This document shows positions 53,352 to 62,702 of a stretch of DNA of 64,000 nt, one piece after another. The notes under the pieces are model-generated. The model did no database searches. It had not been told where the DNA came from and saw only the letters and a program-made list of their open reading frames with translations. Numbering within the stretch: the first letter of the stretch is position 1; the number at the start of each line of letters is the position of its first letter. This DNA comes from an uncultured Pseudomonadales bacterium (GTDB lineage Bacteria; Pseudomonadota; Gammaproteobacteria; Pseudomonadales; Cellvibrionaceae): NCBI GenBank assembly GCA_947494095.1, contig CANLTI010000004.1:57197-121196 (forward strand), read 5' to 3'. Position numbers and translations under genes: made by a program.

Positions 53352-54257
53352 TTAACCTTGGCCTCGGGTGCGGGTATTGTTAGGTTTTGCGTGGGTTTCA
53401 ATATGCGCATAAATGAGATCGGCGACGTCGAGCTCGGTGGCTTTTTCGATACCTTCTAAGCCTGGTGAAGAGTTAACTTCCATTACTACTGGGCCACTTT
53501 TGGCTTGTAAAATATCGACGCCACACACGCCCAGCCCCATGACTTTAGCGGCGTTAACGGCTGTTGCACGCTCGGCTCGCGATAATTTAACGAGTGTAGC
53601 GCTACCGCCGCGGTGTAAGTTAGAGCGAAACTCGCCTTCGGCACCTTGGCGTTTCATGGCAGCAACCACTTTATCGCCAATCACAAAACAGCGAATATCA
53701 GCACCGCCTGCTTCAGCGATATATTCTTGTACTAAAATATTCGCTTTTAAGCCCATAAACGCTTCAATAATAGATTCGGCCGCTTTATTGGTGTCGGCCA
53801 AAACGACGCCAATGCCTTGAGTGCCTTCGAGTAATTTAATGACCAAAGGCGCGCCGCCTACATTTTTTACTAAGTCTTTGATTTTGTCGGGTTTGCTGGC
53901 GAAACCTGTGCGCGGTAAGCCTACGCCTTTGCGCGATAATAATTGTAGTGAACGCAATTTATCGCGTGAGCGACTAATGGCAACTGATTCGTTAACGCAA
54001 AAAGTGCCCATCATTTCAAATTGGCGAACAACCGCAGTACCGTAAAAAGTAATTGAAGCGCCAATGCGCGGAATCACCGCATCATACAGGGGGAGCTCTT
54101 CGCCGTTGTAGCGTACGGCAGGACGATTTTGGGTAATATCCATGTAGCAATGTAGCGTGTCGATAATATCAACAGTGTGGCCACGGGCTTCACCGGCTTC
54201 TTTTAAGCGGCGGGTTGAATACAGGTTTTCTCCACGAGAAAGTACAGCAATACGCAT
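53352..54257 (-). CDS. rimK: Ribosomal protein S6 glutamate ligase
   Basis: The protein has 301 residues, an ATP-grasp ligase. N-terminal [20 protein letters not shown] and [10 protein letters not shown] match RimK. ATP-grasp blocks: [19 protein letters not shown], the [20 protein letters not shown] region, and [19 protein letters not shown] with metal ligands. It adds Glu residues to the C-terminus of S6 and thereby adjusts ribosome function. It is the first gene of a three-gene minus-strand cluster with the desuccinylase-like and protease-like genes. Confidence 0.93.
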   Translation of the reverse strand: MRIAVLSRGENLYSTRRLKEAGEARGHTVDIIDTLHCYMDITQNRPAVRYNGEELPLYDAVIPRIGASITFYGTAVVRQFEMMGTFCVNESVAISRSRDKLRSLQLLSRKGVGLPRTGFASKPDKIKDLVKNVGGAPLVIKLLEGTQGIGVVLADTNKAAESIIEAFMGLKANILVQEYIAEAGGADIRCFVIGDKVVAAMKRQGAEGEFRSNLHRGGSATLVKLSRAERATAVNAAKVMGLGVCGVDILQAKSGPVVMEVNSSPGLEGIEKATELDVADLIYAHIETHAKPNNTRTRGQG

Positions 54258-54374
54258 AATAAAATCCTAGCGCAAGGGCTAGCATCAGCACAAAACAGGC
54301 AGACGCGAAGGCACTTGAGCAAAATATCAGTAATAGTTTTAAGAGTGTTTTAAAGCTAAGGACTAGCCTAAATA

Positions 54375-54448
54375 CTACAACGGCGTTGTAGACCTACTTT
54401 TAAATACGGTGTTAAACACCTTTAAAAGCAACCCTAGGAACAGGGTTG
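54375..54448 (-). promoter_or_regulatory. Three consecutive stem-loops in the leader region of rimK
   Basis: Stems CTACAAC-GGC-GTTGTAG (54375-54391), GGTGT-TAA-ACACC with outer TTTTAAA/TTTAAAA pairing (54395-54427), and CAACCCT/AGGGTTG (54429-54448) lie 118-191 bases upstream of the rimK start. They could form an mRNA leader structure. The rest of 54258-54600 holds no gene. Confidence 0.35.
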
Positions 54449-54608
54449 ATTAGATTGACGGCAGATTAAGCCCAACCTTAATGGCTGTAAAGTCTTTTTT
54501 TAAATTTATTTATTGTTAAGCACTGGGTGGCGTACCGAGTGCTAATTAGGTGTCACTATGTGACAAATGAAGCGGCTTATTGGTGGCCGCTATTAAGGTT
54601 TCACTCTT

Positions 54609-54878
54609 GTCACTATTCGGCCAAGCTGAACACCAGCACCTGGCGGGTGCTGGTGGATTATTTCTGGGCATTTAAGCGGGGAAAGCAAGGGTAGGCAGTG
54701 CACCTGCATAAGGATATGCGAGATTAGACTTTGCACCTGCATAAGGATATGCGAGATTAGACTTTGCAGGAGCACAAAGTCGAGGAGCACAAAGTCGAGG
54801 AGCACAAAGTCGCAGATGGCTTGAGCGGCCCAGTCAATGATTCATTATCGCCCAGCTCCGGCACCTCTGAAAGTTACT
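54609..54878 (+). repeat. Interspersed repeat family B, long copy 3
   Basis: The left end GTCACTATTCGGCCAAGCTG and right end GCACCTCTGAAAGTTACT are slightly changed termini. The inner hairpin CCAGCACC-TGGC-GGGTGCTGG follows. The shared module TGCACCTGCATAAGGATATG is present twice in tandem, and the block AGGAGCACAAAGTCG three times. No gene lies here. Confidence 0.85.
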
Positions 54879-54900
54879 CACTTTTAAGATACTGAATTGA

Positions 54901-55245
54901 TTAGAGTGATTCTTTTGCCATATCATCAATCAGCTTCTCTTCTGTATTCAGTTCAAGTTCAGCATCGCTGCATTCCCAGCCCCAGTTGCGTTGTTGCTCG
55001 ACAAAGGCGGTGGCTTTTTCTTCGCAATAACCTGCACTGTTTTGTGCGGCCCATAATACTTGGTCGCTGCCGCTACCCTTTTGGTAGCTAACACTACAAG
55101 GCACAGGCGCGCCGCCGGTATAATTAATTTTAATAGTCCGAGTAGCATCGTTTTTGGTGCATACAAAGCGCGCATCACTTTGCGCAAATGCGGCAGGCGC
55201 CGTTAAGCAGGTTAGGGCGACGGTCATTATTACGCGGTTTAGCAT
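54901..55245 (-). CDS. Small exported protein, unknown function
   Basis: The protein has 114 residues with a signal peptide (MLNRVIMTVALTCLTAPAAF, cleavage near AFAQS). The mature domain contains four Cys residues (RFVCTKND, VPCSVSY, GYCEEKA, WECSDAE), probably two disulfides, and a charged C-terminal helix. The pattern (aromatic beta-strands with paired Cys) is seen in conserved proteobacterial periplasmic proteins, but I cannot name a family. It lies just downstream of the gph gene on the same strand. Confidence 0.7.
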   Translation of the reverse strand: MLNRVIMTVALTCLTAPAAFAQSDARFVCTKNDATRTIKINYTGGAPVPCSVSYQKGSGSDQVLWAAQNSAGYCEEKATAFVEQQRNWGWECSDAELELNTEEKLIDDMAKESL

Positions 55246-55272
55246 AGGTATACTCTCTTATTAATAGCGGGT

Positions 55273-55974
55273 TTAATTCATTAGGTGCATAGCATAATGC
55301 AGCAATTGCCGCGTGTCTTTAAAAACGCTTTGTGCGCCAAGTTGTCGTAGGTCTACACCTTGAGCATAGCCTTGTTCTAGAAGCCAGCAAGGCATCCCCG
55401 CATTTTGTGCGCTTTTTGCATCGGCTGTACTGTCGCCGATCATTAGGGCGCGGCTGGGCGGGCAGTTAAAGCGCGCGCATAGCGTTAATAGCGGCATGGG
55501 GCTGGGTTTGCATTGTGGCAGGCTATTACCACCGACAATGGCGCTGACAAAAGGCATTAAGCCCTCGGCGCGTAAAATAGCAGGTACAAACTGCTGAGGC
55601 TTATTGGTGGCGATGGCCTGGGCAATGCCGTGGCGTTTAAATAAGCCCATGAGCTCGTGCGTTCCTTCAAACACACGGCTTGTCGTGCCAGAGGCAGCTG
55701 CGCCGAGACTAACCTGTACTTGTTGCCCGTAATGATCTAAAAACTGCTGATGAATACTATCGAGCTGCCCAGGGGCAATCTGTAGGGCATCGAGTGCGCG
55801 CTGAATCAACATAACGCTGCCGTTGCCCACCCAAAGGCGAACCTGTTGCTCGGTAACGAGGGGCATAAGGGCTTGCTGTAAGGTATTGTTTAGTGCAAGT
55901 GCAATGCTTGGTACGCTATCGATGAGCGTGCCGTCGAGGTCGTAAATGACCAACTGAGGAGGGGAGAGTTTCAT
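55273..55974 (-). CDS. gph: Phosphoglycolate phosphatase-type HAD hydrolase
   Basis: The protein has 233 residues from the ATG at 55974; a TTG two codons earlier is rejected. HAD motif I is VIYDLDGTLIDS with catalytic Asp pair, motif II ATNKP, and motif III/IV KPSPMPL and MIGDSTADAKSAQNAG. The helical cap domain sits between motifs I and II. It dephosphorylates 2-phosphoglycolate, a by-product of DNA repair; close HAD relatives cannot be fully excluded. The upstream side is a family A repeat and a tract with no gene. Confidence 0.88.
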   Translation of the reverse strand: MKLSPPQLVIYDLDGTLIDSVPSIALALNNTLQQALMPLVTEQQVRLWVGNGSVMLIQRALDALQIAPGQLDSIHQQFLDHYGQQVQVSLGAAASGTTSRVFEGTHELMGLFKRHGIAQAIATNKPQQFVPAILRAEGLMPFVSAIVGGNSLPQCKPSPMPLLTLCARFNCPPSRALMIGDSTADAKSAQNAGMPCWLLEQGYAQGVDLRQLGAQSVFKDTRQLLHYAMHLMN

Positions 55975-56128
55975 ACACAATAATCTTCAGTTTTAGCTAG
56001 AACTAGCTGTGGATAAGCGCGCTTGACCCTAGTGCGGTAAGGGCTCTGCGCGTCTGTTTGTTTTTTGATCTTCGCTGTCGGTGAGTGTTTTTTTGCGGTT
56101 GTTTAATAGGCTGTATGGTTAATTAAAT

Positions 56129-56374
56129 AACGGGCAAGGCAATAATAGTTTATCCGATTAGTCGTAGGGTTTTGTTTTTTCGGCAAGGCGCCCGAAAGGG
56201 CGTAGCCTGGGCATGCGGCATGTAACGCTTTGAGCAACGCATCGGGGCAGGAGCCCCTTATTAGGCATTGCACCTGCATAAGGATATGCAAGATTAGACT
56301 TTGTAGGAGCATAAAGTCGAGTAGAGGAAGTACAAAATACGTATTATTGGATGATGTATTGTTCCTCGTCGTTT
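56129..56374 (-). repeat. Interspersed repeat family A, copy 4 (inverted)
   Basis: Read on the minus strand it begins AACGACGAGGAAC next to the ridA stop codon and ends GCCTTGCCCGTTA. It contains the complete hairpin module (TTGCACCTGCATAAGGATAT on plus) and the GAGCAACGCATCGGGG and CCCGAAAGGGCGTAG blocks. It fills most of the gap between gph and ridA. Confidence 0.85.
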
Positions 56375-56756
56375 AGATGACCACAATACCGTCGGCTTCT
56401 ATTTGCGCGCCTTTAGGTAACTGGCTAACGCCAATCGCAGCGCGGGCGGGGTAAGGTGCTTGAAAATATTGCGCCATTACCTCGTTAACAATGGCAAAGT
56501 TACCCAGGTCGGTGAGGTAAATATTGAGCTTGACGATATCGGCTAAGCGACCATTACTCGCTTCGCATACCGCTTGCAGGTTTTTAAATACTTGATGTGC
56601 CTCGGCGGCGAAGTCACCTTGCACCATCTCCATGGTTTCTGGAATTAAAGGTATTTGACCCGATAGGTAGACGGTATTGTTGACTTTAATGGCTTGAGAG
56701 TAAGTGCCAATGGCGCTAGGGGCTTTTTCGGTCGAAATAATCGCTTTGTTGGTCAT
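56373..56756 (-). CDS. ridA: Reactive intermediate/imine deaminase RidA
   Basis: The protein has 127 residues, a trimeric YjgF/YER057c/UK114 fold. It hydrolyses 2-aminoacrylate and related imines formed by threonine/serine dehydratases. Conserved marks: [26 protein letters not shown], and the C-terminal [20 protein letters not shown] with the active-site Arg. It lies downstream of spoT, as in many gammaproteobacteria. The family A repeat starts at its stop codon. Confidence 0.95.
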   Translation of the reverse strand: MTNKAIISTEKAPSAIGTYSQAIKVNNTVYLSGQIPLIPETMEMVQGDFAAEAHQVFKNLQAVCEASNGRLADIVKLNIYLTDLGNFAIVNEVMAQYFQAPYPARAAIGVSQLPKGAQIEADGIVVI

Positions 56757-56895
56757 ATTAAATCCTGTGTACTTAAAGGCTCGGAGAAAGGCGCTAAGTT
56801 ACCATGTTATAAGTTTACGTGCGCAAGTACCTATTGAGCCATGCAGTCAGTGTAATATTGAATGTTGTGTGCTGTATTATCGTGAGCATCGCTCG

Positions 56896-59001
56896 CTAAT
56901 TTTTACCACGATACACAAGACCCACCGAGCGCATTGTGCGCACACGGCGCATAACGTCGGCCAATTGTTTACGGTTTTTGACGGCGATAGTCAGCGTAAT
57001 AACGCTGTGCTCGGCATCGCGCTCGGCCACTTGAATACCTTCTATATTGGTGCGTGTTTCGGCGATACGTGTCGCTAAGCTGGCAATAATGCCGCGCTCG
57101 GAGTTTACCTCAACCCGAATATCGGTGTAGTACTCGCCACTGACATTATTGGACCAATTAATAGCATTGATATTTTCGCCTTTACTGCGTAAATCGCCTA
57201 TGTTTTTACAGGTCTCACGGTGTACCACAATACCTTTGCCGGTACTAAAGTGCCCTAAGATTTGGTCGCCAGGAATGGGGCGGCAGCAGCGAGCAAATTT
57301 AATCAGTAGCCCGTCGGGCGAGTCTACAGTGATGGGGGCGCTGGTGTGGGTTTGCTCGGCATTGGGGTGTAGCCCTTGAACCACTGAGATTGCGGCAATT
57401 TTGCCTTGGCCAATATCTTGATAAAGGTCATCGCGAGTGGCGAGTTTATTAAGATCTAACACATATTGCAGTTGATCGATGGTGATAGCTTCAAGCGATA
57501 AGTCATTATTAGCCAGCGCGCGGCTTAACATGCGGCGACCTAGCTCAACCGACTCGATGTGGCGTTGGGTTTTGAGGTAGTGCCGAATGGCGGTACGAGC
57601 CTTGGCCGAGACCACAAAGTTGAGCCAGTTGGGGTTAGGCTGCGATGACTCGGAGGTAATGATTTTAATCTTTTGGCCACTTTGCAGCGGTTGTGACAGT
57701 GGTGCCGGGCGGTCATTAATACGGCATGCGACGCAGGCATTGCCAATATCGGTATGTACGCTATAGGCAAAATCGACGGGTGTCGCGCCCGAAGCGAGTT
57801 CGACAATGGCGCCTTTGGGGGTAAAAACGTACACTTCGTCGCGGAATAAATCAATTTTCACGTTTTCGATAAATTCGAGTGAATTGCCCGCGTGTTGTTG
57901 GATTTCGAGAATACGCTGAATCCAGCGGTCTACTCGGGCTTGCGACTCGCCGCCGTGGTCTTTGCCGTTAACCGATTTGTACAGCCAGTGTGCGGCAATG
58001 CCTCGGCTGGCGAGCTCGTCCATTTCTTTGGTGCGTATTTGCACCTCGATGGGCACGCCGTGCATGCCAATCAAAATGGTATGCAGGCTTTGGTAGCCGT
58101 TAATTTTGGGGATGGCGATATAGTCTTTGAATTCGCTGGCCATGGGTTTGTACAAGTTGTGTACGGCACCTAGTGCGCGGTAGCAGGTGTCTATGTCTTC
58201 TACAATAATGCGAAAGGCGTAAACATCCATAATTTCTTTAAAAGACTTTTTCTTGTTACGCATTTTGCTGTAAATGCTGTAAAGATGCTTTTCGCGGCCA
58301 ATCACCAGCGACGGAATCCCCTCGCGTTGTAAGCGGTTTTCGATGGCGTCTTGAATGTTTTCGACTAACGCTTTGCGGTTGCCGCGTACGTGTTTAAGCG
58401 CTGCCTGTAGGCGCGATGCGCGCAGCGGGTAAATCGCTGTAAAGCAGCGGTCTTCGTACTCAATGCGAAGGTCGTTCATGCCTAAACGATGCGCGATAGG
58501 GGCGTAGATTTCGAGTGTTTCTTTGGCGATGCGGCGCTTTTTAGCAGGTGCTAGCGAGCCGAGTGTACGCATATTGTGTAAGCGGTCGGCGAGTTTGACC
58601 ACAATAACGCGTAAATCGTGCGCCATGGCCATAGCCATTTTTTGAAAGTTTTTGGCTTGTTTTTCGGCTTGCGATTCGTATTCGATTTTGGCGAGTTTGC
58701 TTACACCATCGACAAGGTCGGCGATAGGCTTGCCAAACTGATCGGCGATAGCTTGTTTGCCGATGCTAGTGTCTTCTATAACATCGTGCAGCATGGCTGC
58801 AATCAGGCTTTGGTAGCCCATATGCATCGATGCAAGAATGTTAGCGACAGCAAGGGGGTGGGTAATATACCGCTCGCCACTACGCCGGTACTGGCCTGTA
58901 TGGGCTTGCTCGGCATAGTAGTAGGCGCGTTTTACCGCCCGAATTTGCTCGGGCTCAAGGTAGGAGGACAGCCTGTGGCTGAGTGAATCTATAGTGAGCA
59001 A
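56896..59001 (-). CDS. spoT: Bifunctional (p)ppGpp synthetase/hydrolase
   Basis: The protein has 701 residues. The HD hydrolase domain is intact (HTGQYRRSGERYITHP, AAMLHDVIEDT with H72-D73), so it should degrade (p)ppGpp. The synthetase domain contains RVIVEDIDTCYRALG and FKDYIAIPKINGYQSLHT. TGS (VYVFTPKGAIVELASGATPV), helical, conserved Cys and C-terminal ACT (SERGIIASLATRIAETRTNI) domains follow. The adjacent rpoZ and gmk genes match the classical operon. It controls the stringent response by amino-acid, lipid and carbon supply. Confidence 0.97.
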   Translation of the reverse strand: MLTIDSLSHRLSSYLEPEQIRAVKRAYYYAEQAHTGQYRRSGERYITHPLAVANILASMHMGYQSLIAAMLHDVIEDTSIGKQAIADQFGKPIADLVDGVSKLAKIEYESQAEKQAKNFQKMAMAMAHDLRVIVVKLADRLHNMRTLGSLAPAKKRRIAKETLEIYAPIAHRLGMNDLRIEYEDRCFTAIYPLRASRLQAALKHVRGNRKALVENIQDAIENRLQREGIPSLVIGREKHLYSIYSKMRNKKKSFKEIMDVYAFRIIVEDIDTCYRALGAVHNLYKPMASEFKDYIAIPKINGYQSLHTILIGMHGVPIEVQIRTKEMDELASRGIAAHWLYKSVNGKDHGGESQARVDRWIQRILEIQQHAGNSLEFIENVKIDLFRDEVYVFTPKGAIVELASGATPVDFAYSVHTDIGNACVACRINDRPAPLSQPLQSGQKIKIITSESSQPNPNWLNFVVSAKARTAIRHYLKTQRHIESVELGRRMLSRALANNDLSLEAITIDQLQYVLDLNKLATRDDLYQDIGQGKIAAISVVQGLHPNAEQTHTSAPITVDSPDGLLIKFARCCRPIPGDQILGHFSTGKGIVVHRETCKNIGDLRSKGENINAINWSNNVSGEYYTDIRVEVNSERGIIASLATRIAETRTNIEGIQVAERDAEHSVITLTIAVKNRKQLADVMRRVRTMRSVGLVYRGKN

Positions 59002-59022
59002 AGTTGTCCTCCGGGGTAGGGC

Positions 59023-59286
59023 TTAATCGTGATGAGGAATCTCTAAATTAAGATCGTGCTTCATCAAGGGTTGGTTGTCGGTATCGGGCTCGGTCAAAAT
59101 ACCCGCATTGATAAGGCCTAGTTCGATTTCGCGTAAGGCGATCACGGTAGGCTTATCGTTTTCTTCGGGGACTAATGCTTCTTTGCCGCCAACAGCAAGT
59201 TGGCGCGCGCGTTTACTGCCAACAACCACTAATTCAAAACGGTTATCTACGTGTTCTAAGCAATCTTCTACGGTAATGCGAGCCAT
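59023..59286 (-). CDS. rpoZ: RNA polymerase omega subunit
   Basis: The protein has 87 residues from the ATG at 59286 ([20 protein letters not shown]), the standard start; a frame extension of 15 codons is not used. RARQLAVGG and [15 protein letters not shown] are the family core that wraps the beta-prime C-terminus and helps assembly and ppGpp response. It ends 22 bases before spoT begins, consistent with co-transcription. Confidence 0.96.
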   Translation of the reverse strand: MARITVEDCLEHVDNRFELVVVGSKRARQLAVGGKEALVPEENDKPTVIALREIELGLINAGILTEPDTDNQPLMKHDLNLEIPHHD

Positions 59287-59628
59287 GGTGTTTTCCTGAT
59301 CGAGTACGCCAATGAATGTGCGTTGAAGCATATTTACGCGCTCAAAAAGTAGCGCTTAAATGTGCATGATTTTTAGCTTATAAGCAAGTGCCAGCTTATT
59401 TCTATTCGAATAAAAACAACTGTAGCAAACTTAAAATGGGGCGTAATTCTACGGAAATGTCGCCACAAGAACAAGTGCGCAATGACAGTTGATAGCGCTT
59501 GTTTATTGTAACTCGCTGCAAAAGAGAGCGATTGGACGACCTAGCGGCATAATTACGTTTATTTTACGCATGTTGTGTTATTTAAGTGTAGCCGTTTGGG
59601 CCTGTTTGGCGCGGCGGCTGGGCTGAGT

Positions 59629-60261
<633 letters not shown>

Positions 60262-60346
60262 CTAAAGTAGTGGGCGGCTATTGTACATCAAGAGGCAATG
60301 AGCGAAATAGCCTAGCGATAAATACACCGAAGGGGGTTGTAGCGAT

Positions 60347-60775
60347 ATGAAGTTAACACCGGTTTTACCGCCGCAAGCGTGTGAATTTGAGGCTTTAAAA
60401 TATGGCCTTACGCAATACAATGAAGGGTTTACCGGTACTGTATTTCGAGAAAAAATAGCTGCTTTTGTCAAAAATGATGAAGGCCTAATTGTAGCTGGGG
60501 TGCTGGGGGAGATACACTGGAACTGGCTGCATATTCAAGGTCTTTGGGTGGGTCAATCAATACGTAAAGGCGGCTGGGGCTCAAGGTTGCTGACTCAGAT
60601 GGAGCAGTATGCGGTATCAAAAAGTACATTCAATATTCGCTTAGAGACCACAAGTTTTCAGGCTTTAGGTTTCTATAAAAAATTAGGCTATTCAATTTTT
60701 GGTGAACTACCCGATATGCCCCAAGGCCACACCAGTTATTTTTTACAAAAACAACTCAGCATAATAAGCAAATAA
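60347..60775 (+). CDS. GNAT-family N-acetyltransferase
   Basis: The protein has 142 residues. Acetyl-CoA-binding motif A is visible as LWVGQSIRKGGWGSRLLTQM (the Q/R-x2-G-x-G/A loop), followed by ETTSFQALGFYKKLGYSIFG (motif B with the FYxxxGF pattern). The N-terminal part shows the first strands. The substrate (amine on a small molecule or protein) is unknown. It is divergent from gmk and followed by a partial family B repeat. Confidence 0.88.
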   Translation: MKLTPVLPPQACEFEALKYGLTQYNEGFTGTVFREKIAAFVKNDEGLIVAGVLGEIHWNWLHIQGLWVGQSIRKGGWGSRLLTQMEQYAVSKSTFNIRLETTSFQALGFYKKLGYSIFGELPDMPQGHTSYFLQKQLSIISK

Positions 60776-60812
60776 GGCAGTTGTTGGCACCGCATCAAAT
60801 ATTAAAGACTTT

Positions 60813-60864
60813 GGTAACTATTCAGAGGCACCGGAGTTGGGCGCTAATGAATCATTAATAGCGT
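60813..60864 (+). repeat. Interspersed repeat family B, partial copy 4 (inverted)
   Basis: GGTAACTATTCAGAGGCACC and the following GGGCGCTAATGAATCATT match the inverted right end of the long copies; the rest of the element is missing. It seems a solo end or remnant. Confidence 0.7.
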
Positions 60865-61050
60865 GGGGTTTTTAGGGGCTTGATACATATGCTGGCAGAG
60901 TATCTTTCTTGAGCTCGGGAATGTCTTCCGCAAATTGATAAAAGATGTCGAGCGCGCCACACTTTGATTAAATGTGATATTTTTGTGATTGCTCTGTTGA
61001 TTTCTTCTGGCAGTATGGCACGCACATTTACATTATTAGTCGGAGCTTTT

Positions 61051-62148
61051 ATGAGGTCTATATATTTTTTCTCTCTCGGTGCTTTTTCGTTAGCGATAAC
61101 AGCTTGCGGTGGTAGCACGGGTTCTTCTGATTCAATACAAGAAGGCGCTAGCAGTACAGCAGTATCTTCTTCGTCAAATATCAATACCTCCTCTAGCGTC
61201 TTATCTAGCGAAGCCGCCAGCGAGATGCCAGTCATGTCGTCAAGTAGCTTGGCGGCTAGCTCAGAGGCTAACCCCGAAGAGGAGCAGTCATCCAGTTCGC
61301 AAGCGATAAGCTCAGCAAGTAACATTCTGATTTTTGGCGTTGAAAAAAGTTTCCCTGCTAAAAACCAATTATTTATTTTGCCTGAGTCTGTTTTGAGTGT
61401 CACATTTAATGAGGACATAGATAGCGGCAGTATCGATAGCAATAATGCCGTTGTGGTTGTTGAGCGAGAGACTCAAGTGGCTGTTGCTGGCGAATTAAGT
61501 ATTGCTGATGCGCGTACCTTGATGTTTACACCCGCTGAGCCTTTAAAAGAAAATCTCGTTTATAATATTACAATATCGGGCGATATTTTGGCGCAAGATG
61601 GCGACAGTTACATCGGTGAAAGCTGGGACTTTTCAACACCGCCCAATTTAGGTGCAACAACTCAAGAGCAAATTGCGCAGTGCGGCAATACATCGACTGT
61701 TGAAGGTTTGGCCTATGTTGTACGTGAGCGCATGCTGTTAGATGACTCAGTGTGTAAAGCCCTTGGTTTTACTATGCCTGCTGAGGGGTACACCACTCAA
61801 TTGAATTGCACATTTGTTAGTGTTGTGGAAGACGTTGTGACGAAAAAATTCGCATCATTGAGAGCTAATGTGCGACAAGGTAATAATGCTTTTGACGCCT
61901 CTTTTAATTATGACGCAGCTTTAAAGGCTAAAGGTTATGATGAAGTTTATAAAAATATCAATGTTGCTGATATTAATGGCGGAAAAACATACGGCGATTA
62001 TTTTTCTAAGCTTGAACGGGAAGATTGTGAGATTTTCATGAACCCTAAGTACAGCGAGTTTGGTAGCCGCTTGCTTCGTACTACAGGGTTTCCATCATCT
62101 AATGTGTTTACCTTTTATGAATACCTTTTAGGTGAGCCCAAGCAATAA
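61051..62148 (+). CDS. Lipoprotein with Ser-rich linker and SbsA-type Ig-like domain
   Basis: The protein has 365 residues from the ATG at 61051, with CGGAG upstream; an earlier frame start is not used because it has no lipobox at the right place. Lipobox ITAC. Residues about 18-100 are a low-complexity Ser/Ala/Glu linker (SSSSNINTSSSVLSSEAASE) characteristic of Cellvibrionaceae surface proteins. A Big_5-like domain follows (FPAKNQLFI, LSVTFNEDIDSGSI, ARTLMFTPAEPLKENLVYNI), then a C-terminal region with Cys residues (IAQCGN, DDSVCKALG, LNCTFVS). It is probably surface-exposed. The exact function is unknown. Confidence 0.8.
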   Translation: MRSIYFFSLGAFSLAITACGGSTGSSDSIQEGASSTAVSSSSNINTSSSVLSSEAASEMPVMSSSSLAASSEANPEEEQSSSSQAISSASNILIFGVEKSFPAKNQLFILPESVLSVTFNEDIDSGSIDSNNAVVVVERETQVAVAGELSIADARTLMFTPAEPLKENLVYNITISGDILAQDGDSYIGESWDFSTPPNLGATTQEQIAQCGNTSTVEGLAYVVRERMLLDDSVCKALGFTMPAEGYTTQLNCTFVSVVEDVVTKKFASLRANVRQGNNAFDASFNYDAALKAKGYDEVYKNINVADINGGKTYGDYFSKLEREDCEIFMNPKYSEFGSRLLRTTGFPSSNVFTFYEYLLGEPKQ

Positions 62149-62311
62149 TAAGGGGCGAGGAAGAAATACTTTATCCAATAATACTTGTTCCCTGTCTTTT
62201 CTGCTGCGTTGTTCGAAGAGTTATAGGCCCCGGCATGCGCCTCTTCGAGCTCCTTGCTGAGAAAACAGGGCCCTGCGTCTAATTGGGCAGACTATTGCTT
62301 CCTCGCCCTAA
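62149..62311 (+). repeat. Interspersed repeat family A, copy 5
   Basis: It starts TAAGGGGCGAGG immediately after the stop codon of the upstream lipoprotein and ends CCTCGCCCTAAA. The hairpin module is absent or worn, while GTTGTTCGAAGAGTTATAGG, GCCTCTTCGAGCTCCTTGC and CTAATTGGGCAGACTATT are clear. Confidence 0.85.
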
Positions 62312-62333
62312 AACGTCTATTTTCTCAGTATAC

Positions 62334-62368
62334 AAAAAATCCCACACCATTGGTGTGGGATTTTTTGT
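62334..62368. terminator. Bidirectional rho-independent terminator
   Basis: ATCCCACACC and GGTGTGGGAT pair with loop ATT, flanked by an A-run and a T-run. It stops transcription from the lipoprotein/repeat side. The 62370-62640 tract after it is unusually AT-rich with no gene. Confidence 0.9.
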
Positions 62369-62641
62369 ATGCGCTATTGACGCATAAAGGGTAATGTTGG
62401 CGCAGCATAATGATAGTGACATAAAACTATAAAAAATATTTAATATATCGTATTGTTTTTTATTTTTGGCACTTAAAATTACTTTATTGTTTTTTTGACA
62501 CTCAAATAAATAATATTAAAACGCTAGTTTAAATAATTCGTTTATCAAATAATAATATTTATTATACATTTCATTATTTTGTTTTTTTGACTGATGCTTG
62601 AGAATTTAAGGTATGTAAACTTTCACAAGCTTTAGTGTCGG

Positions 62642-62670
62642 TTGACGCTATATCAATGGTGCGCTCTAAT
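62642..62670 (+). promoter_or_regulatory. Sigma-70-like promoter of the MDR oxidoreductase gene
   Basis: TTGACG (62642-62647), 17 bases, then TCTAAT (62665-62670): one mismatch in each box. Predicted start near 62677, about 26 bases before the ATG; AGGGTGAG serves as ribosome site. Confidence 0.65.
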
Positions 62671-62702
62671 GACTGTTCAATAACATGTTAATAGGGTGAG
62701 TT

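Noticed and set aside
54700..54800. Could the spaced repeats be a CRISPR array?
   Set aside because: Repeat and spacing are irregular, the same sequence recurs in distant repeat copies, and no cas genes are seen.
54593..54805. Repetitive minus-strand frame with repeated LISHILMQV
   Set aside because: It is the translation of the tandem hairpin module in family B copy 3, not a gene.
56103..56312. Apparent small protein with LLKALHA-type sequence, minus strand
   Set aside because: The frame is the translation of family A repeat DNA. Equivalent frames appear in other copies with frame changes, so it is not a conserved protein.
62370..62640. Very AT-rich tract considered as an origin or attachment site
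   Set aside because: No DnaA-box cluster, no tRNA or integrase nearby and no flanking direct repeat found; more simply a promoter-upstream region.
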